From NCBI RefSeq assembly GCF_019457945.1, contig NZ_JAHZSU010000001.1, positions 784,582-848,581 of the forward strand: a stretch of DNA of 64,000 nt. The letters run 5' to 3'. Below the pieces are notes generated by a model that saw nothing but the letters and a program-made list of their open reading frames with translations, ran no database searches and was not told where the DNA came from. Both the position numbers and the translations under genes were made by a program. The stretch is from Ornithinimicrobium laminariae (lineage in GTDB: Bacteria > Actinomycetota > Actinomycetes > Actinomycetales > Dermatophilaceae). Below are positions 28,586 through 36,528 of this stretch, piece after piece. Every line of letters starts with the position of its first letter. Within the stretch, counting starts at the first letter, position 1.

Positions 28586-29536
28586 CTACATCGAGAGCCT
28601 GTTTACAGTCTTCGTCACCCGTTCACCGTCGTTCTTGAGGAACACGATCTCGCCGAACTCCACATACGACCAGCCGTCGGTGTCGTCGGTTAAAGCCTCT
28701 GACGCAAAGATGGCTCCCGTTGCGTCTTCTTCATTGCACATCTCAAAGTCGTAGGTCGCCTCGTTCTTCTCGAAGTTGCGCCCCATCAAGAGATACATCG
28801 GCTCAAGGAGCATCGAGAGCGAAAAATCGTCCGTGCCCGGTTCGGATTCTCGCAACTCCTGCCAGTCACCACTCGGATCTGTCTCTCCGTTGAGTCCAAG
28901 ACCGGCGTTGATCCCGATGATGCGACCCTGCGATACCAAAGCCATCTTCAGTTTGGTCAAGCCCGGGAGGTCGAGCGACTTCATCGCTGAGGCGATCACC
29001 TTGACCATCTCCTCGACTGCACACTGCACGTCCTCATCGCTGTCGCCTTGCAGCAGTGAGAGCAGGAGCACGTAGAGGAACTCCGTGTCCGTCGTGCCCC
29101 GCATTTGCTTGAGGTATGCGTCTTTGCAGTGCTGCAAAAGCTCGCGTTGCAAGAGTTGCCAGTTCGGTAGGTAGCCGTTCTGGGCCGCGATCCAGGGTGT
29201 CTCGGCGAACGAGAAGGGGTGGCAATTCTCATCGGCCATCACGACCTTCGCATCGTAGGGAGCTGCCCGGACGTGGGCCAGCATCGTGCTGGCACTCAGA
29301 CTCGGGACGATGCGCTTTAGGTTGTCGTCGTAGAAGGCTGCCATTGGACGGCGATAGATGAAGGGCTCTTCCGGCTTCAAGAGGTGCTCGCTCCAGGCGC
29401 CGAATCCCCATCCGGCTAACTGGAGCTCGGGGTGACGCTCAGGGTCGAGAGTCTGGTTGACCAGGCTGTTGGTGGGCTTGAGAAGCAGATTCTCCAGAGG
29501 GGTTTCCGGCCCGATGAAAGCAAGCACTCGGCACAT
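28586..29536 (-). CDS. Class II glutamine amidotransferase-like protein
   Basis: A 316-residue cytoplasmic Ntn-type hydrolase. The catalytic Cys2 follows the initiator Met (MCRVLAFIGPE), and TMLAHVRAAPYD (usually LAHVR) and the ENCHPFSF segment match the YafJ/EgtC glutaminase group. No synthetase domain is fused, so it would supply ammonia or hydrolyse a gamma-glutamyl bond; the acceptor is unknown. It is the gene directly downstream of the heliorhodopsin gene (251-base gap). A link between heliorhodopsins and glutamine metabolism has been proposed in the literature, which makes the pairing notable. Confidence 0.8.
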   Translation of the reverse strand: MCRVLAFIGPETPLENLLLKPTNSLVNQTLDPERHPELQLAGWGFGAWSEHLLKPEEPFIYRRPMAAFYDDNLKRIVPSLSASTMLAHVRAAPYDAKVVMADENCHPFSFAETPWIAAQNGYLPNWQLLQRELLQHCKDAYLKQMRGTTDTEFLYVLLLSLLQGDSDEDVQCAVEEMVKVIASAMKSLDLPGLTKLKMALVSQGRIIGINAGLGLNGETDPSGDWQELRESEPGTDDFSLSMLLEPMYLLMGRNFEKNEATYDFEMCNEEDATGAIFASEALTDDTDGWSYVEFGEIVFLKNDGERVTKTVNRLSM

Positions 29537-29787
29537 TGGGTTCCTTCACTTACGGGGTCGCTCGGCAATGAGCGTCTACAGCATATGTTGGCGTCAGGTG
29601 CACCTAATAAAAGGCTCAGTTGGCAACGCCGCGCATTTGACCCAGCCCGCCGTGCATGTCGTTGCGCCACACCTGACCCCAACTTCGCGCCGGGACACGC
29701 GCTGGCAAAGCCGTCACGAGCCTGGATCTGGTGGATTGTCGTGATCGCGGCCCACCTCGTCGCTGGTGTCGCCTCCGGAGCGGAGGC
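29537..29787. other. Intergenic gap with a doubtful small membrane ORF on the + strand
   Basis: This 251-base gap between the amidotransferase and heliorhodopsin genes contains no convincing gene. On the + strand, 29585-29791 could encode 68 residues ending in a hydrophobic stretch (WIWWIVVIAAHLVAGVASG). It has no good ribosome site and runs antisense into the heliorhodopsin 3' end. I treat it as probably non-coding. Confidence 0.35.
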
Positions 29788-30720
29788 CTAGCCAATAAGC
29801 ACGTTGGCGAAAATCTGCCACGCCAGGACACTTTTTGCGACCAGGCTCAGCACGATGTAAGTCCGCTCGCCGGTGAGGTAGTCCTTCCAGCGGCCAATTT
29901 GGCGGTACTGCAGCCACTGGTTGAGCGCAAAACTGTTAAAGAAAACGAAGATAGAAATGATGATGCCGTAGACAAAGGCGGGTGGACCCTGGCCGCCCTC
30001 TACTGCAACGTTCACGATCAGGTAGCCAGCAACACCTAGCCATGGGCCAACACCCGCAACGCAGCCGAACCAGAATGGAGTCCACCAGGCGCGCTCACCA
30101 CGAGTGGGATGGCCTTCTTTGCTGTGCATGAGCCCGTTATTGGACATTTCCATTAGCCAGCCAAAAAGGATCATCGAGATGTTGGCGACGGCAATGCCGA
30201 TCAGCGCGGCAAGGTCACTGATGCCAAAAACGAGGCTGACCAGGAGAATCATCAGGGTGGATGAGATGCTGTACTCAACCCAGCGGAACCTGTTACGACC
30301 CTTTGACAATTCCGACTTGTACCGGCGGAAGCCCCACGGGGAGGCGATGAGAAAATGAAAGAAGGCCGACAGAAACAAGAAGGCGGCCGTGGCATAGCCC
30401 AGGGGGACATCGAATACCGAGTTGGTTACCCCTTCCGAGAGCGGAGTCCCAGGCGGCCCATTCAGCGCAAAGGTTGAAACTGGCAGCGTGAAGTCGTTAG
30501 ACAACGCCACCATTCCGGCACCCGAAACAAGGTGCAGCACCCCCATCACCAGGTTGAAGATTCGCAAACGTTTAGCGCTCTTTTCGGGAAGCGCTACTGA
30601 TTCTGTTTGAAGTTGCAACGGGAACGGCGATCGAGGCGACTCCGTGACCTTCGTGGTTCCCGACAAGTGCTGGTCAGCTCCGCTGTCAGTCTCGGTTGAA
30701 TCTGGGATCTCTGATTCCAT
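29788..30720 (-). CDS. Heliorhodopsin (retinal-binding light sensor)
   Basis: A 310-residue seven-helix membrane protein. Helices lie at about 53-75, 103-128, 146-166, 168-190, 213-237, 248-270 and 285-309, after a hydrophilic N-terminus of about 45 residues that should be cytoplasmic. The heliorhodopsin signature RWVEYSISSTLMI (146-158) contains the predicted counterion Glu149, and the last helix SLVAKSVLAWQIF carries the predicted Schiff-base Lys296 (codon 29833-29835). Type-1 rhodopsin motifs are absent. The function of the family is unsettled; signalling is likely and pumping unlikely. No retinal synthesis gene is in the window. A palindrome lies just upstream. Confidence 0.93.
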   Translation of the reverse strand: MESEIPDSTETDSGADQHLSGTTKVTESPRSPFPLQLQTESVALPEKSAKRLRIFNLVMGVLHLVSGAGMVALSNDFTLPVSTFALNGPPGTPLSEGVTNSVFDVPLGYATAAFLFLSAFFHFLIASPWGFRRYKSELSKGRNRFRWVEYSISSTLMILLVSLVFGISDLAALIGIAVANISMILFGWLMEMSNNGLMHSKEGHPTRGERAWWTPFWFGCVAGVGPWLGVAGYLIVNVAVEGGQGPPAFVYGIIISIFVFFNSFALNQWLQYRQIGRWKDYLTGERTYIVLSLVAKSVLAWQIFANVLIG

Positions 30721-30734
30721 GGGGATACCCTACC

Positions 30735-30755
30735 GTGCTTCGAATATCGAAGTAC
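30735..30755. promoter_or_regulatory. Palindrome directly upstream of the heliorhodopsin gene
   Basis: CTTCGA-ATA-TCGAAG (30738-30752) is a perfect dyad, extending to nine-base arms 30735-30743 and 30747-30755 with one mismatch. It ends 15 bases before the ATG codon, next to a GGTAGGG-like ribosome site. It looks like a repressor operator; the regulator is not identified. Confidence 0.6.
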
Positions 30756-30775
30756 TTACGATCCACTTGCGCTCG

Positions 30776-31720
30776 CTAGAACCCGGCAGACGCTTCATCT
30801 AGCTCGGAAACATCCTGCTCACTTAGCCCCAACCGAGCCCCCACCAGCAGTGGCTCAAGCTGCTCAGGCACCGAGGCTGACGCGATTGGAGAGGTAATTC
30901 CCCGACCCAGCAACCAGGCAATGACTACCGAAGTCGGGGTGACCTCGTGACGTTCCGCAACTCTCACCAACGCGTCGACGACCCGCAGACCGCCAGCTTC
31001 GGCGTACCTTCGGGCAGCCCCACCACGAGGATTGCTAGCGAAGTCTGCTTCCGTGCGGTATTTGCCGGTGAGAAAGCCCGATGCGAGCGCCGGGTAGGAG
31101 AAAACGGCGAGCCCAAATTCTTGCACCATTGGGACGAGTTGGGTCTCGTAGTCAGAACGAGAGACCATTGTGTAACGAGGCTGAATCGCTGCTGGCAGTG
31201 TCATGCGTTGCTCGCGGGCCGACTCGACCCAGGCCTGCAACCGCTCCGCGGAGTAGTTGGACAATCCAATCGCGCGCACTTTGCCGGACTTCACGAGTGA
31301 GTGAAAGGTTGCGACCTGGTCTGCGACCGGCACCGACTCATCGTCCGCGTGGGCGTAGTAGAGATCGACGTAGTTTGTCTGCAGCCGGTCTAACGACTCG
31401 TCTAGCGCAGCCACAACGTTGTCGTGCGCAAGCCCCATGCGATCCGGCTTCTTAGCAACCTTCGTCGCAATCTGCATTTGGCTGCGGGCACCGCGATCAG
31501 TCATCCAATCTCCGATCACCTGCTCAGACTCTCCCCCGCTGTGGCCGTCGGCCCAACACGAGTAAGCATCCGCTGTATCAACAAAACTGCCACCACCTTC
31601 GCGGAACCGGTCTAGGACAGCGAATGAGTCAGCCGGCGACGAGGTCCAGCCGAACGGATTACCACCAAGGTTCAGCGGCAGGAAGGACTGATCAGACTGA
31701 AGGAACGAAGGTAGGTGCAT
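30776..31720 (-). CDS. Aldo/keto reductase
   Basis: A NADPH-dependent carbonyl reductase of 314 residues from the ATG at 31720 (longer TTG or GTG starts are possible). It has the (beta/alpha)8 barrel pattern LNLGGNPFGW, DTADAYSCW with the catalytic Asp and Tyr, the Lys in ATKVAKKPDR, the His in YYAHADD, and the NADPH-binding C-terminus (ITSPIASASVPEQLE). The substrate is unknown. It is upstream of the heliorhodopsin gene on the same strand, with 55 bases between. Confidence 0.88.
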   Translation of the reverse strand: MHLPSFLQSDQSFLPLNLGGNPFGWTSSPADSFAVLDRFREGGGSFVDTADAYSCWADGHSGGESEQVIGDWMTDRGARSQMQIATKVAKKPDRMGLAHDNVVAALDESLDRLQTNYVDLYYAHADDESVPVADQVATFHSLVKSGKVRAIGLSNYSAERLQAWVESAREQRMTLPAAIQPRYTMVSRSDYETQLVPMVQEFGLAVFSYPALASGFLTGKYRTEADFASNPRGGAARRYAEAGGLRVVDALVRVAERHEVTPTSVVIAWLLGRGITSPIASASVPEQLEPLLVGARLGLSEQDVSELDEASAGF

Positions 31721-31882
31721 GGCGATCACGCTACCGTCGCCCAACCACTGCCCGGCTACATATGCACCGCGACCGCCTGCGCGCAGATCTGAACCCGGAG
31801 AACCGGCCCATAGAGAAACCCGGAAATCGAACCTAAAAATAGAATGGCGCTACCCCCCACCCCCATAGGCAAGAGGACAATC

Positions 31883-32398
31883 ATGATGCACGACGATTTA
31901 TCCGACGTAGTCACTGTCGTACTCACCGCAGCATTTACTTATGCGTGGTTGGTGCTGGTGCTCCGGCTCAGTGGCAAAAGAACGCTATCCCAATTAAACG
32001 CCTTCGATTTCATTGTCACTGTTGCACTGGGATCGATTATGGCCAGCACAATCATGACCAGCACAGTTGCTTGGACCGAGGGAGCGGCCGCGCTAGCCAC
32101 TTTGGCCATTCTTCAGTTTGTTGCGGCGTGGGCATCGACCCGTGTCAATTGGATCCGTACCGCAATAACGTCTCAACCCACCGTGCTCCTGCGGGATGGG
32201 CAGATGATTGCGGACGCGATGTTGCGCGAACGAATCGACGAAGACAGTCTTTGTGCTGCCGTCCGCAGCAGCGGGTGCGGAGATCTTGAATCCGTGGCCG
32301 CAGTTGTTCTTGAGACCGACGGCACGCTCAGTGTCATCCCAAGCGCTGGCCTCGGCCACGGCTCGGCCTTGCCACGGAGCGCAACTTCACGCAGCTAA
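31883..32398 (+). CDS. DUF421 (YetF-like) membrane protein
   Basis: A protein of about 171 residues from ATG 31883, preceded by AAGAGG; the upstream in-frame ATG at 31844 is less likely. It has three hydrophobic helices, the family motif LRLSGKRTLSQLNAFDFIVTVALGS, and a cytoplasmic domain with TVLLRDGQ and LETDGTLSVIP. Family members are linked to spore or envelope functions in Firmicutes and are otherwise uncharacterised. It is divergent from the aldo/keto reductase. The C-terminal tail is short compared with YetF. Confidence 0.85.
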   Translation: MMHDDLSDVVTVVLTAAFTYAWLVLVLRLSGKRTLSQLNAFDFIVTVALGSIMASTIMTSTVAWTEGAAALATLAILQFVAAWASTRVNWIRTAITSQPTVLLRDGQMIADAMLRERIDEDSLCAAVRSSGCGDLESVAAVVLETDGTLSVIPSAGLGHGSALPRSATSRS

Positions 32399-32511
32399 TT
32401 GTCTGTCAGACCCAGGTCATGACGCGCCCGCACAAGGGTGCCCATGATTTCCACCAAACCCCTCACCAAGATCGGCCCAACTGGGCTTTCTTATCAAGAC
32501 CTAGCGCTTCT

Positions 32512-32564
32512 TAGTGGAGGGAAAGGAGCGAAATCTGGCCCGTATCGCTCCTATTCCTCCACTA
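32512..32564. terminator. Long hairpin between DUF421 gene and crp/fnr gene
   Basis: Arms 32512-32531 and 32545-32564 pair over 20 bases with two mismatches and a 13-base loop. The flanking genes converge here. The remainder of the 242-base gap shows no coding sequence that I can support. Confidence 0.7.
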
Positions 32565-32640
32565 GGAGATATGTACCCCTATGCGGGTTGATCGACGGTG
32601 CCGAACAACGGTTCCGGCGATTCGACCAGCCGGGGTCGGG

Positions 32641-33444
32641 CTACTCGCCGATGAACTGACGCATTCGGTCAAGGTCCAGGATCGTGATCCGACCGCGACC
32701 CAGCCTCAGCAGCCCTTGGTCCGCATACTCATTGAGGATTTTGGTTGTGGTCTCACGCGACGTGCCGACCAGCGCGGCCAGTTGCTCATGCGTGAGTTTG
32801 ACCTGAACCCCACGACCCCGCGATCCGCTATCAGCGGCTGCCAATGCGGCCAGCGTCGAGGCAACGCGCTCTGGAACGCTCTTAAAGAACGAGTCCGAGA
32901 GTCGCTGCTCGATTTGCCCGAGCCGCCGGCCTAAGGTCTCTGAGATGCGGGTGGCAATCCGGACGTCCCCGAGGAGCAAGCGCTTCACGTCAGCCTTGCT
33001 CATCGCGCAGACCACCACGTCACCCATGGCCTCGGCAAAGCTGTCGTGCATCTGCTGACCAACGATCATCATCTCGCCAAAGATGGTGCCCGGTTCGACG
33101 ATGGCCGTGGTCAGTGCACGGCCATCGGCGGCGACGCGGAAGATGCGGATGCGCCCCTGCTTAAGGATGAATAGCGTCTCCCTGGGCTGATGTGGGCTAA
33201 ACACCATCTCGCCTGAGCCAAACGACCGCATTGGCGCGGCTGCAGCCATGGCGCCCATCTCGTCGTCATTGAGATCGCAAAAAATGTCGACCTCGGCCAT
33301 GCACCAGACACGCCCGTTGGGATGATCTGCCGCGCGTTCGATATCCACATCCTCCTCTCGTGTCCCTGGCGCCCAGGGACGAGATCTGCCAGCCGCCGCG
33401 TCAAGGCCATCAACGGTGAGGCAATGGTCTTGGACCGTTTTCAT
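32641..33444 (-). CDS. Crp/Fnr-family transcription regulator
   Basis: A 267-residue regulator. After an unusual N-terminus of about 50 residues comes the cyclic-nucleotide-like beta-roll (FSPHQPRETLFILKQGRIRIF and EPGTIFGEMMIVGQQMHDSF), the long dimer helix, and a winged HTH (KLTHEQLAALVGTSRETTTKILNEY). The FNR cysteine cluster is not present. The true start may be the Met in MAEVDIF, which would remove the odd N-terminus. The ligand is unknown. The membrane protein gene upstream and the DUF2177 gene are possible targets. Confidence 0.88.
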   Translation of the reverse strand: MKTVQDHCLTVDGLDAAAGRSRPWAPGTREEDVDIERAADHPNGRVWCMAEVDIFCDLNDDEMGAMAAAAPMRSFGSGEMVFSPHQPRETLFILKQGRIRIFRVAADGRALTTAIVEPGTIFGEMMIVGQQMHDSFAEAMGDVVVCAMSKADVKRLLLGDVRIATRISETLGRRLGQIEQRLSDSFFKSVPERVASTLAALAAADSGSRGRGVQVKLTHEQLAALVGTSRETTTKILNEYADQGLLRLGRGRITILDLDRMRQFIGE

Positions 33445-33507
33445 TCTCGCATTCCGTTCCAGACGAGGCTTTTTGGGCTGACATCGCGTTGACCGGCTGG
33501 TGGGGGC

Positions 33508-34089
33508 TCACCCGATGTGGCTAGTGGCCTCAACCGAGTTGTCGCTGGCGGCCTCGCTGGGCGCCTTGGACTTGGCCAAACCGACCAGGATGCCAAGGAC
33601 CAGGCCAAAGAGCAGGTGTTCACCTGCAAAGACGCCAAAGCCAGCCATCTCCGCCATGTTGGAGATCGGGTCTCCAGCACCCAAAACGCCGCCCACGATC
33701 GGGAGCGCAACAAACGCGCTCAGCGCAAAGACGAGCCCGCCGTAGACCACACCGGCAACCGCGAGCAGGCTGGTCTTGAGGTTGAGCATGGAGGCCAGCA
33801 CGCCGAAAACTGCGCCATACATCGCACCGGTCATCATGTGGATAGCCGCGCCCACGAGACCAGTGCCGACAACGATGGTGAAACTCTCTCCAGCCTCCGC
33901 GCTCATCATCGACGACATCATGGCGTCACCCGGAGCTAGGGCGGAAGCAATGTGATAGAGCGGCGTGAAGAAGCCAGTGCCCTTCGCAAAGGACGCGACC
34001 ATGGCAAACATGGCCATCGCGAGCGAGGCAATCACACCTGCCCCTGCGCCATACATCAAGCCCTTGATTACCTTGTTTTGAGTGCTCAT
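33508..34089 (-). CDS. Integral membrane protein of unknown function
   Basis: A 193-residue protein, strongly hydrophobic, with about four transmembrane segments rich in Ala, Gly and Met (for example GLMYGAGAGVIASLAMAMF and GAAIHMMTGAMYGAVFG). The glycine-rich helices and the HMMTGAMYG segment recall small membrane proteins of the DUF6789/DUF1440 type, but I am not sure of the family. No catalytic residues are recognisable. It is 63 bases upstream of the Crp/Fnr gene on the same strand. Confidence 0.6.
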   Translation of the reverse strand: MSTQNKVIKGLMYGAGAGVIASLAMAMFAMVASFAKGTGFFTPLYHIASALAPGDAMMSSMMSAEAGESFTIVVGTGLVGAAIHMMTGAMYGAVFGVLASMLNLKTSLLAVAGVVYGGLVFALSAFVALPIVGGVLGAGDPISNMAEMAGFGVFAGEHLLFGLVLGILVGLAKSKAPSEAASDNSVEATSHIG

Positions 34090-34101
34090 GATTTCTCCTA
34101 G

Positions 34102-34123
34102 TGGTGAGGTGGTTTCATCACCA
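34102..34123. promoter_or_regulatory. Dyad upstream of the membrane protein gene
   Basis: TGGTGA and TCACCA (34102-34107 and 34118-34123) form a dyad with a 10-base spacer, between the leftward membrane protein gene and the rightward DUF2177 gene. The spacing is not that of a standard CRP or FNR site. Binding by the adjacent Crp/Fnr regulator is only a guess. Confidence 0.3.
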
Positions 34124-34252
34124 TCTCTTGAGCACAGGGGTCGCTTCAGTGAGCGGGCTTACACAAGACGAGTTCTTTTGGGGCCGCGTCGCCACTAGCC
34201 AGGACACCCGCCGCCGGTATGTCGGCTGAACAGCCTCGATAAGATCCTCGCT

Positions 34253-34672
34253 ATGCGCACCTGGACTATCGCCACCGTCACTTCCGCCATCGTTTTGGGT
34301 GTGCTCGATGCCCTCTGGATCACGCTGTTCGCCGGGCCGACTTACCGAGCCGAGATGGGCGATGCGGTCCGCGCAGACTTCTTGATCGCCCCGGCGATGG
34401 CCTTCTACGTCATCTTCCTGCTGGGCCTGACCCACTTCGTCACCATGCGCACCTTGCAGTCGAGCACTCTCGTTGCCGTGCGCGATGCTGCGTTCTTTGG
34501 CTTCGTTTCCTATGGCACCTACACCCTGACCGGTTGGGCTGTCCTTGAGCCCTTCAACGCGATGGTCGCCCTGCCTGACTTGGTATGGGGTGGTGTCGTT
34601 TCGACCGCAACCGTCCTGGTCGCGCGGGTCGTCATCAAGCGGATGGCTCCCGCCGCAATGCAGCGCCTCTAA
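34253..34672 (+). CDS. DUF2177 family membrane protein
   Basis: A 139-residue protein with four transmembrane helices. Conserved features are the acidic first helix VLGVLDALWITLFAGPTYR, the second helix block APAMAFYVIFLLGL, and GYGTYTL-like FVSYGTYTLTGWAVLEPF. The family occurs widely but its function is unknown. It stands alone between the dyad at 34102-34123 and the ABC exporter locus. Confidence 0.85.
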   Translation: MRTWTIATVTSAIVLGVLDALWITLFAGPTYRAEMGDAVRADFLIAPAMAFYVIFLLGLTHFVTMRTLQSSTLVAVRDAAFFGFVSYGTYTLTGWAVLEPFNAMVALPDLVWGGVVSTATVLVARVVIKRMAPAAMQRL

Positions 34673-34756
34673 GTCGTCTAGCAAAGTCCACTAGCGCAAC
34701 AGCCGCACGGCCCACAAATACAGAAGGCAGGCCACAACCCTCGCGCTAGACGTAGT

Positions 34757-34772
34757 TTCACTATACTGTGAA
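34757..34772. promoter_or_regulatory. Operator-like palindrome over the -10 of the ABC exporter operon
   Basis: TTCAC-TATACT-GTGAA: perfect 5-base arms (34757-34761 and 34768-34772) enclose TATACT, a good -10 hexamer, 40 bases before the ATPase start codon. A repressor bound here would block the promoter. The GbsR-like gene at 38607 is the natural candidate. I see no convincing -35. Confidence 0.55.
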
Positions 34773-34811
34773 TGTTATGAAGTTACATACTAGGACGAAC
34801 GGGCAGCAACC

Positions 34812-35762
34812 ATGAGCGACGCAGCAATCGAAATCAACGGTTTGACGAAGCGCTACGGCTCCATGTTTGCAGTCAACGACCTGGACCTGAGAGTCAATGC
34901 CGGGGAGATCTTTGGCTTCCTTGGCCCCAACGGAGCTGGCAAGTCGACTACCATCCGGATACTCCTCGACCAAATTCGCGCTAACGACGGCTCAGCTTCA
35001 ATCTTTGGCCGCGACATCCGCGCAGACTCCCTCGAGATACGGCGAATGGTCGGCTACATCCCCGGCGACCTGGCGCTTTACCCCAAGCTGACCGGCAAGC
35101 AGACACTCGACTACTTCGCGCGCCTACGCGGCGGTGTCGAGAAGTCCTATGTCGACGAACTCGCCGAGCGGCTCAAGGCAGACCTATCCCGCAAGGTTGG
35201 CGAGTATTCGACCGGCAACCGGCAAAAGATCGGCTTGATTCAAGCTTTCATGCACCGGCCTAAACTGCTCATACTTGACGAGCCCAACGCTGGCCTCGAC
35301 CCCTTAATACAGCAGGAGTTCCACTCGCTGCTCACCGAAGCACGCGAGGCTGGCGGCACCGTATTTTTATCTTCGCACACACTGTCTGAGGTGGAGCGCG
35401 TCGCGGACCGGGTCGGCATCATTCGTCATGGCCGGCTGATTGAGGTGTCGCGTGTCGATGAACTCAAAAGCAAGGCCATCCGTCGGCTCGACTTCGAATT
35501 CGTTGAGCCAGCGCCCGAAGGCATGTTCGACAACGTGCCGGGCATCCGTTCAGTCGAGATCGACGGGGTCCACGCTCGAGTCTCCTTCGATGGCGGGATC
35601 AACGACCTGCTGAAGGCTGCGATGACCCGCGAGGTCGCTAACTTGCACAGTCGCGAGGCTGACCTGGAAGAGATCTTCTTGGCCTTCTATCGCGACGACG
35701 AGTCGGCACCTGAGCCAGCGCCGGGTGAATCTCGCAAGGGAGATGAAGCACATGTCCGGTGA
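34812..35762 (+). CDS. ABC exporter ATPase subunit
   Basis: A 316-residue ATPase of the drug/antibiotic exporter type. Walker A GPNGAGKST is at residues 38-46. The signature reads STGNRQK in place of LSGGQ, as is usual for DrrA/CcmA-like exporters. Walker B LLILDEPNAGLD and the H-loop LSSHTLSEVERV follow, and the C-terminal extension (about 220-316) is characteristic. It overlaps the first permease gene. Drug or lipid export is inferred; the substrate is unknown. Confidence 0.92.
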   Translation: MSDAAIEINGLTKRYGSMFAVNDLDLRVNAGEIFGFLGPNGAGKSTTIRILLDQIRANDGSASIFGRDIRADSLEIRRMVGYIPGDLALYPKLTGKQTLDYFARLRGGVEKSYVDELAERLKADLSRKVGEYSTGNRQKIGLIQAFMHRPKLLILDEPNAGLDPLIQQEFHSLLTEAREAGGTVFLSSHTLSEVERVADRVGIIRHGRLIEVSRVDELKSKAIRRLDFEFVEPAPEGMFDNVPGIRSVEIDGVHARVSFDGGINDLLKAAMTREVANLHSREADLEEIFLAFYRDDESAPEPAPGESRKGDEAHVR

Positions 35763-36528
35763 AGTCCTCGCCAATGACCTCAGGGACCGGATGGGTCCGA
35801 CCCTGGTTATCAGCGCTGTGCTGGCGGGCCTAGCAGCCTTCGCCATATCGATCGCTGCTGGCCTTGGAGACTCCCTCGATGCAATGACTGACGCATTTCC
35901 TGAAGCGGTGAACGCTTTCATCGGGGCAGATGCACCAGGCGGGTATGTCGTCAGTGAGGTCTTCGAGTTGATTGCCCCGCTGGCCCTGGTCGCGTTTGCC
36001 GTCACGGCTGGCTCTGCCGTGATCGCAGGCGAGGAGCAGCGCGGCACGATGAGCATGCTCATCGCCCAGCCACTTAGCCGCAGTCGGGTCTTGACCGCTA
36101 AAGCTTTTTCGGTGTTTATCACCCTGGCCTTTGCCGTCGTCGCGATTTGGTCCGCCATCTCAATCACTGTCTCAATCGTGGACATCGAGTTGGGCGTCTC
36201 CGACACCACTGCGGCCTCGGTGCACTTGTTAGCACTCGCGGTGTTCTTTAGCTCAGTCGCGCTCGCCGTCGGTGCTGCCACCGGAGGGACCAACCTCGCA
36301 CTGGGCATTGCCGGCGGGTTGGCCGCGGTGTCCTACCTGGTCAAGTCGATGCTTCCACTCGCAGGCCTGGACAGCTGGGCTCAACTCAGTCCCTGGTACT
36401 ACTACTCCGGCGGCAACCCCCTGGTCGAAGGCATCAACTACGGCCACATCGCGGTGCTAGTCACCTTGACCGCCATTGCACTGCTGGTGGCCTACCGCAC
36501 CTTCCGCTCTCGCGATCTCAAAGGATGA
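35752..36528 (+). CDS. ABC exporter permease 1 (ABC-2 type)
   Basis: A membrane subunit of about 258 residues. I choose ATG 35752 because AAGGGAG lies upstream, giving an 11-base overlap with the ATPase gene; an in-frame ATG at 35725 adds nine residues. Six transmembrane helices are visible, with SAVIAGEEQRGTMSMLIAQPLSRSRVLTAKAF as the cytoplasmic coupling region, written here by its ends only: residues SAVIAG to KAF. It shares layout with permease 2, suggesting a heterodimer. Confidence 0.88.
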   Translation: MSGEVLANDLRDRMGPTLVISAVLAGLAAFAISIAAGLGDSLDAMTDAFPEAVNAFIGADAPGGYVVSEVFELIAPLALVAFAVTAGSAVIAGEEQRGTMSMLIAQPLSRSRVLTAKAFSVFITLAFAVVAIWSAISITVSIVDIELGVSDTTAASVHLLALAVFFSSVALAVGAATGGTNLALGIAGGLAAVSYLVKSMLPLAGLDSWAQLSPWYYYSGGNPLVEGINYGHIAVLVTLTAIALLVAYRTFRSRDLKG

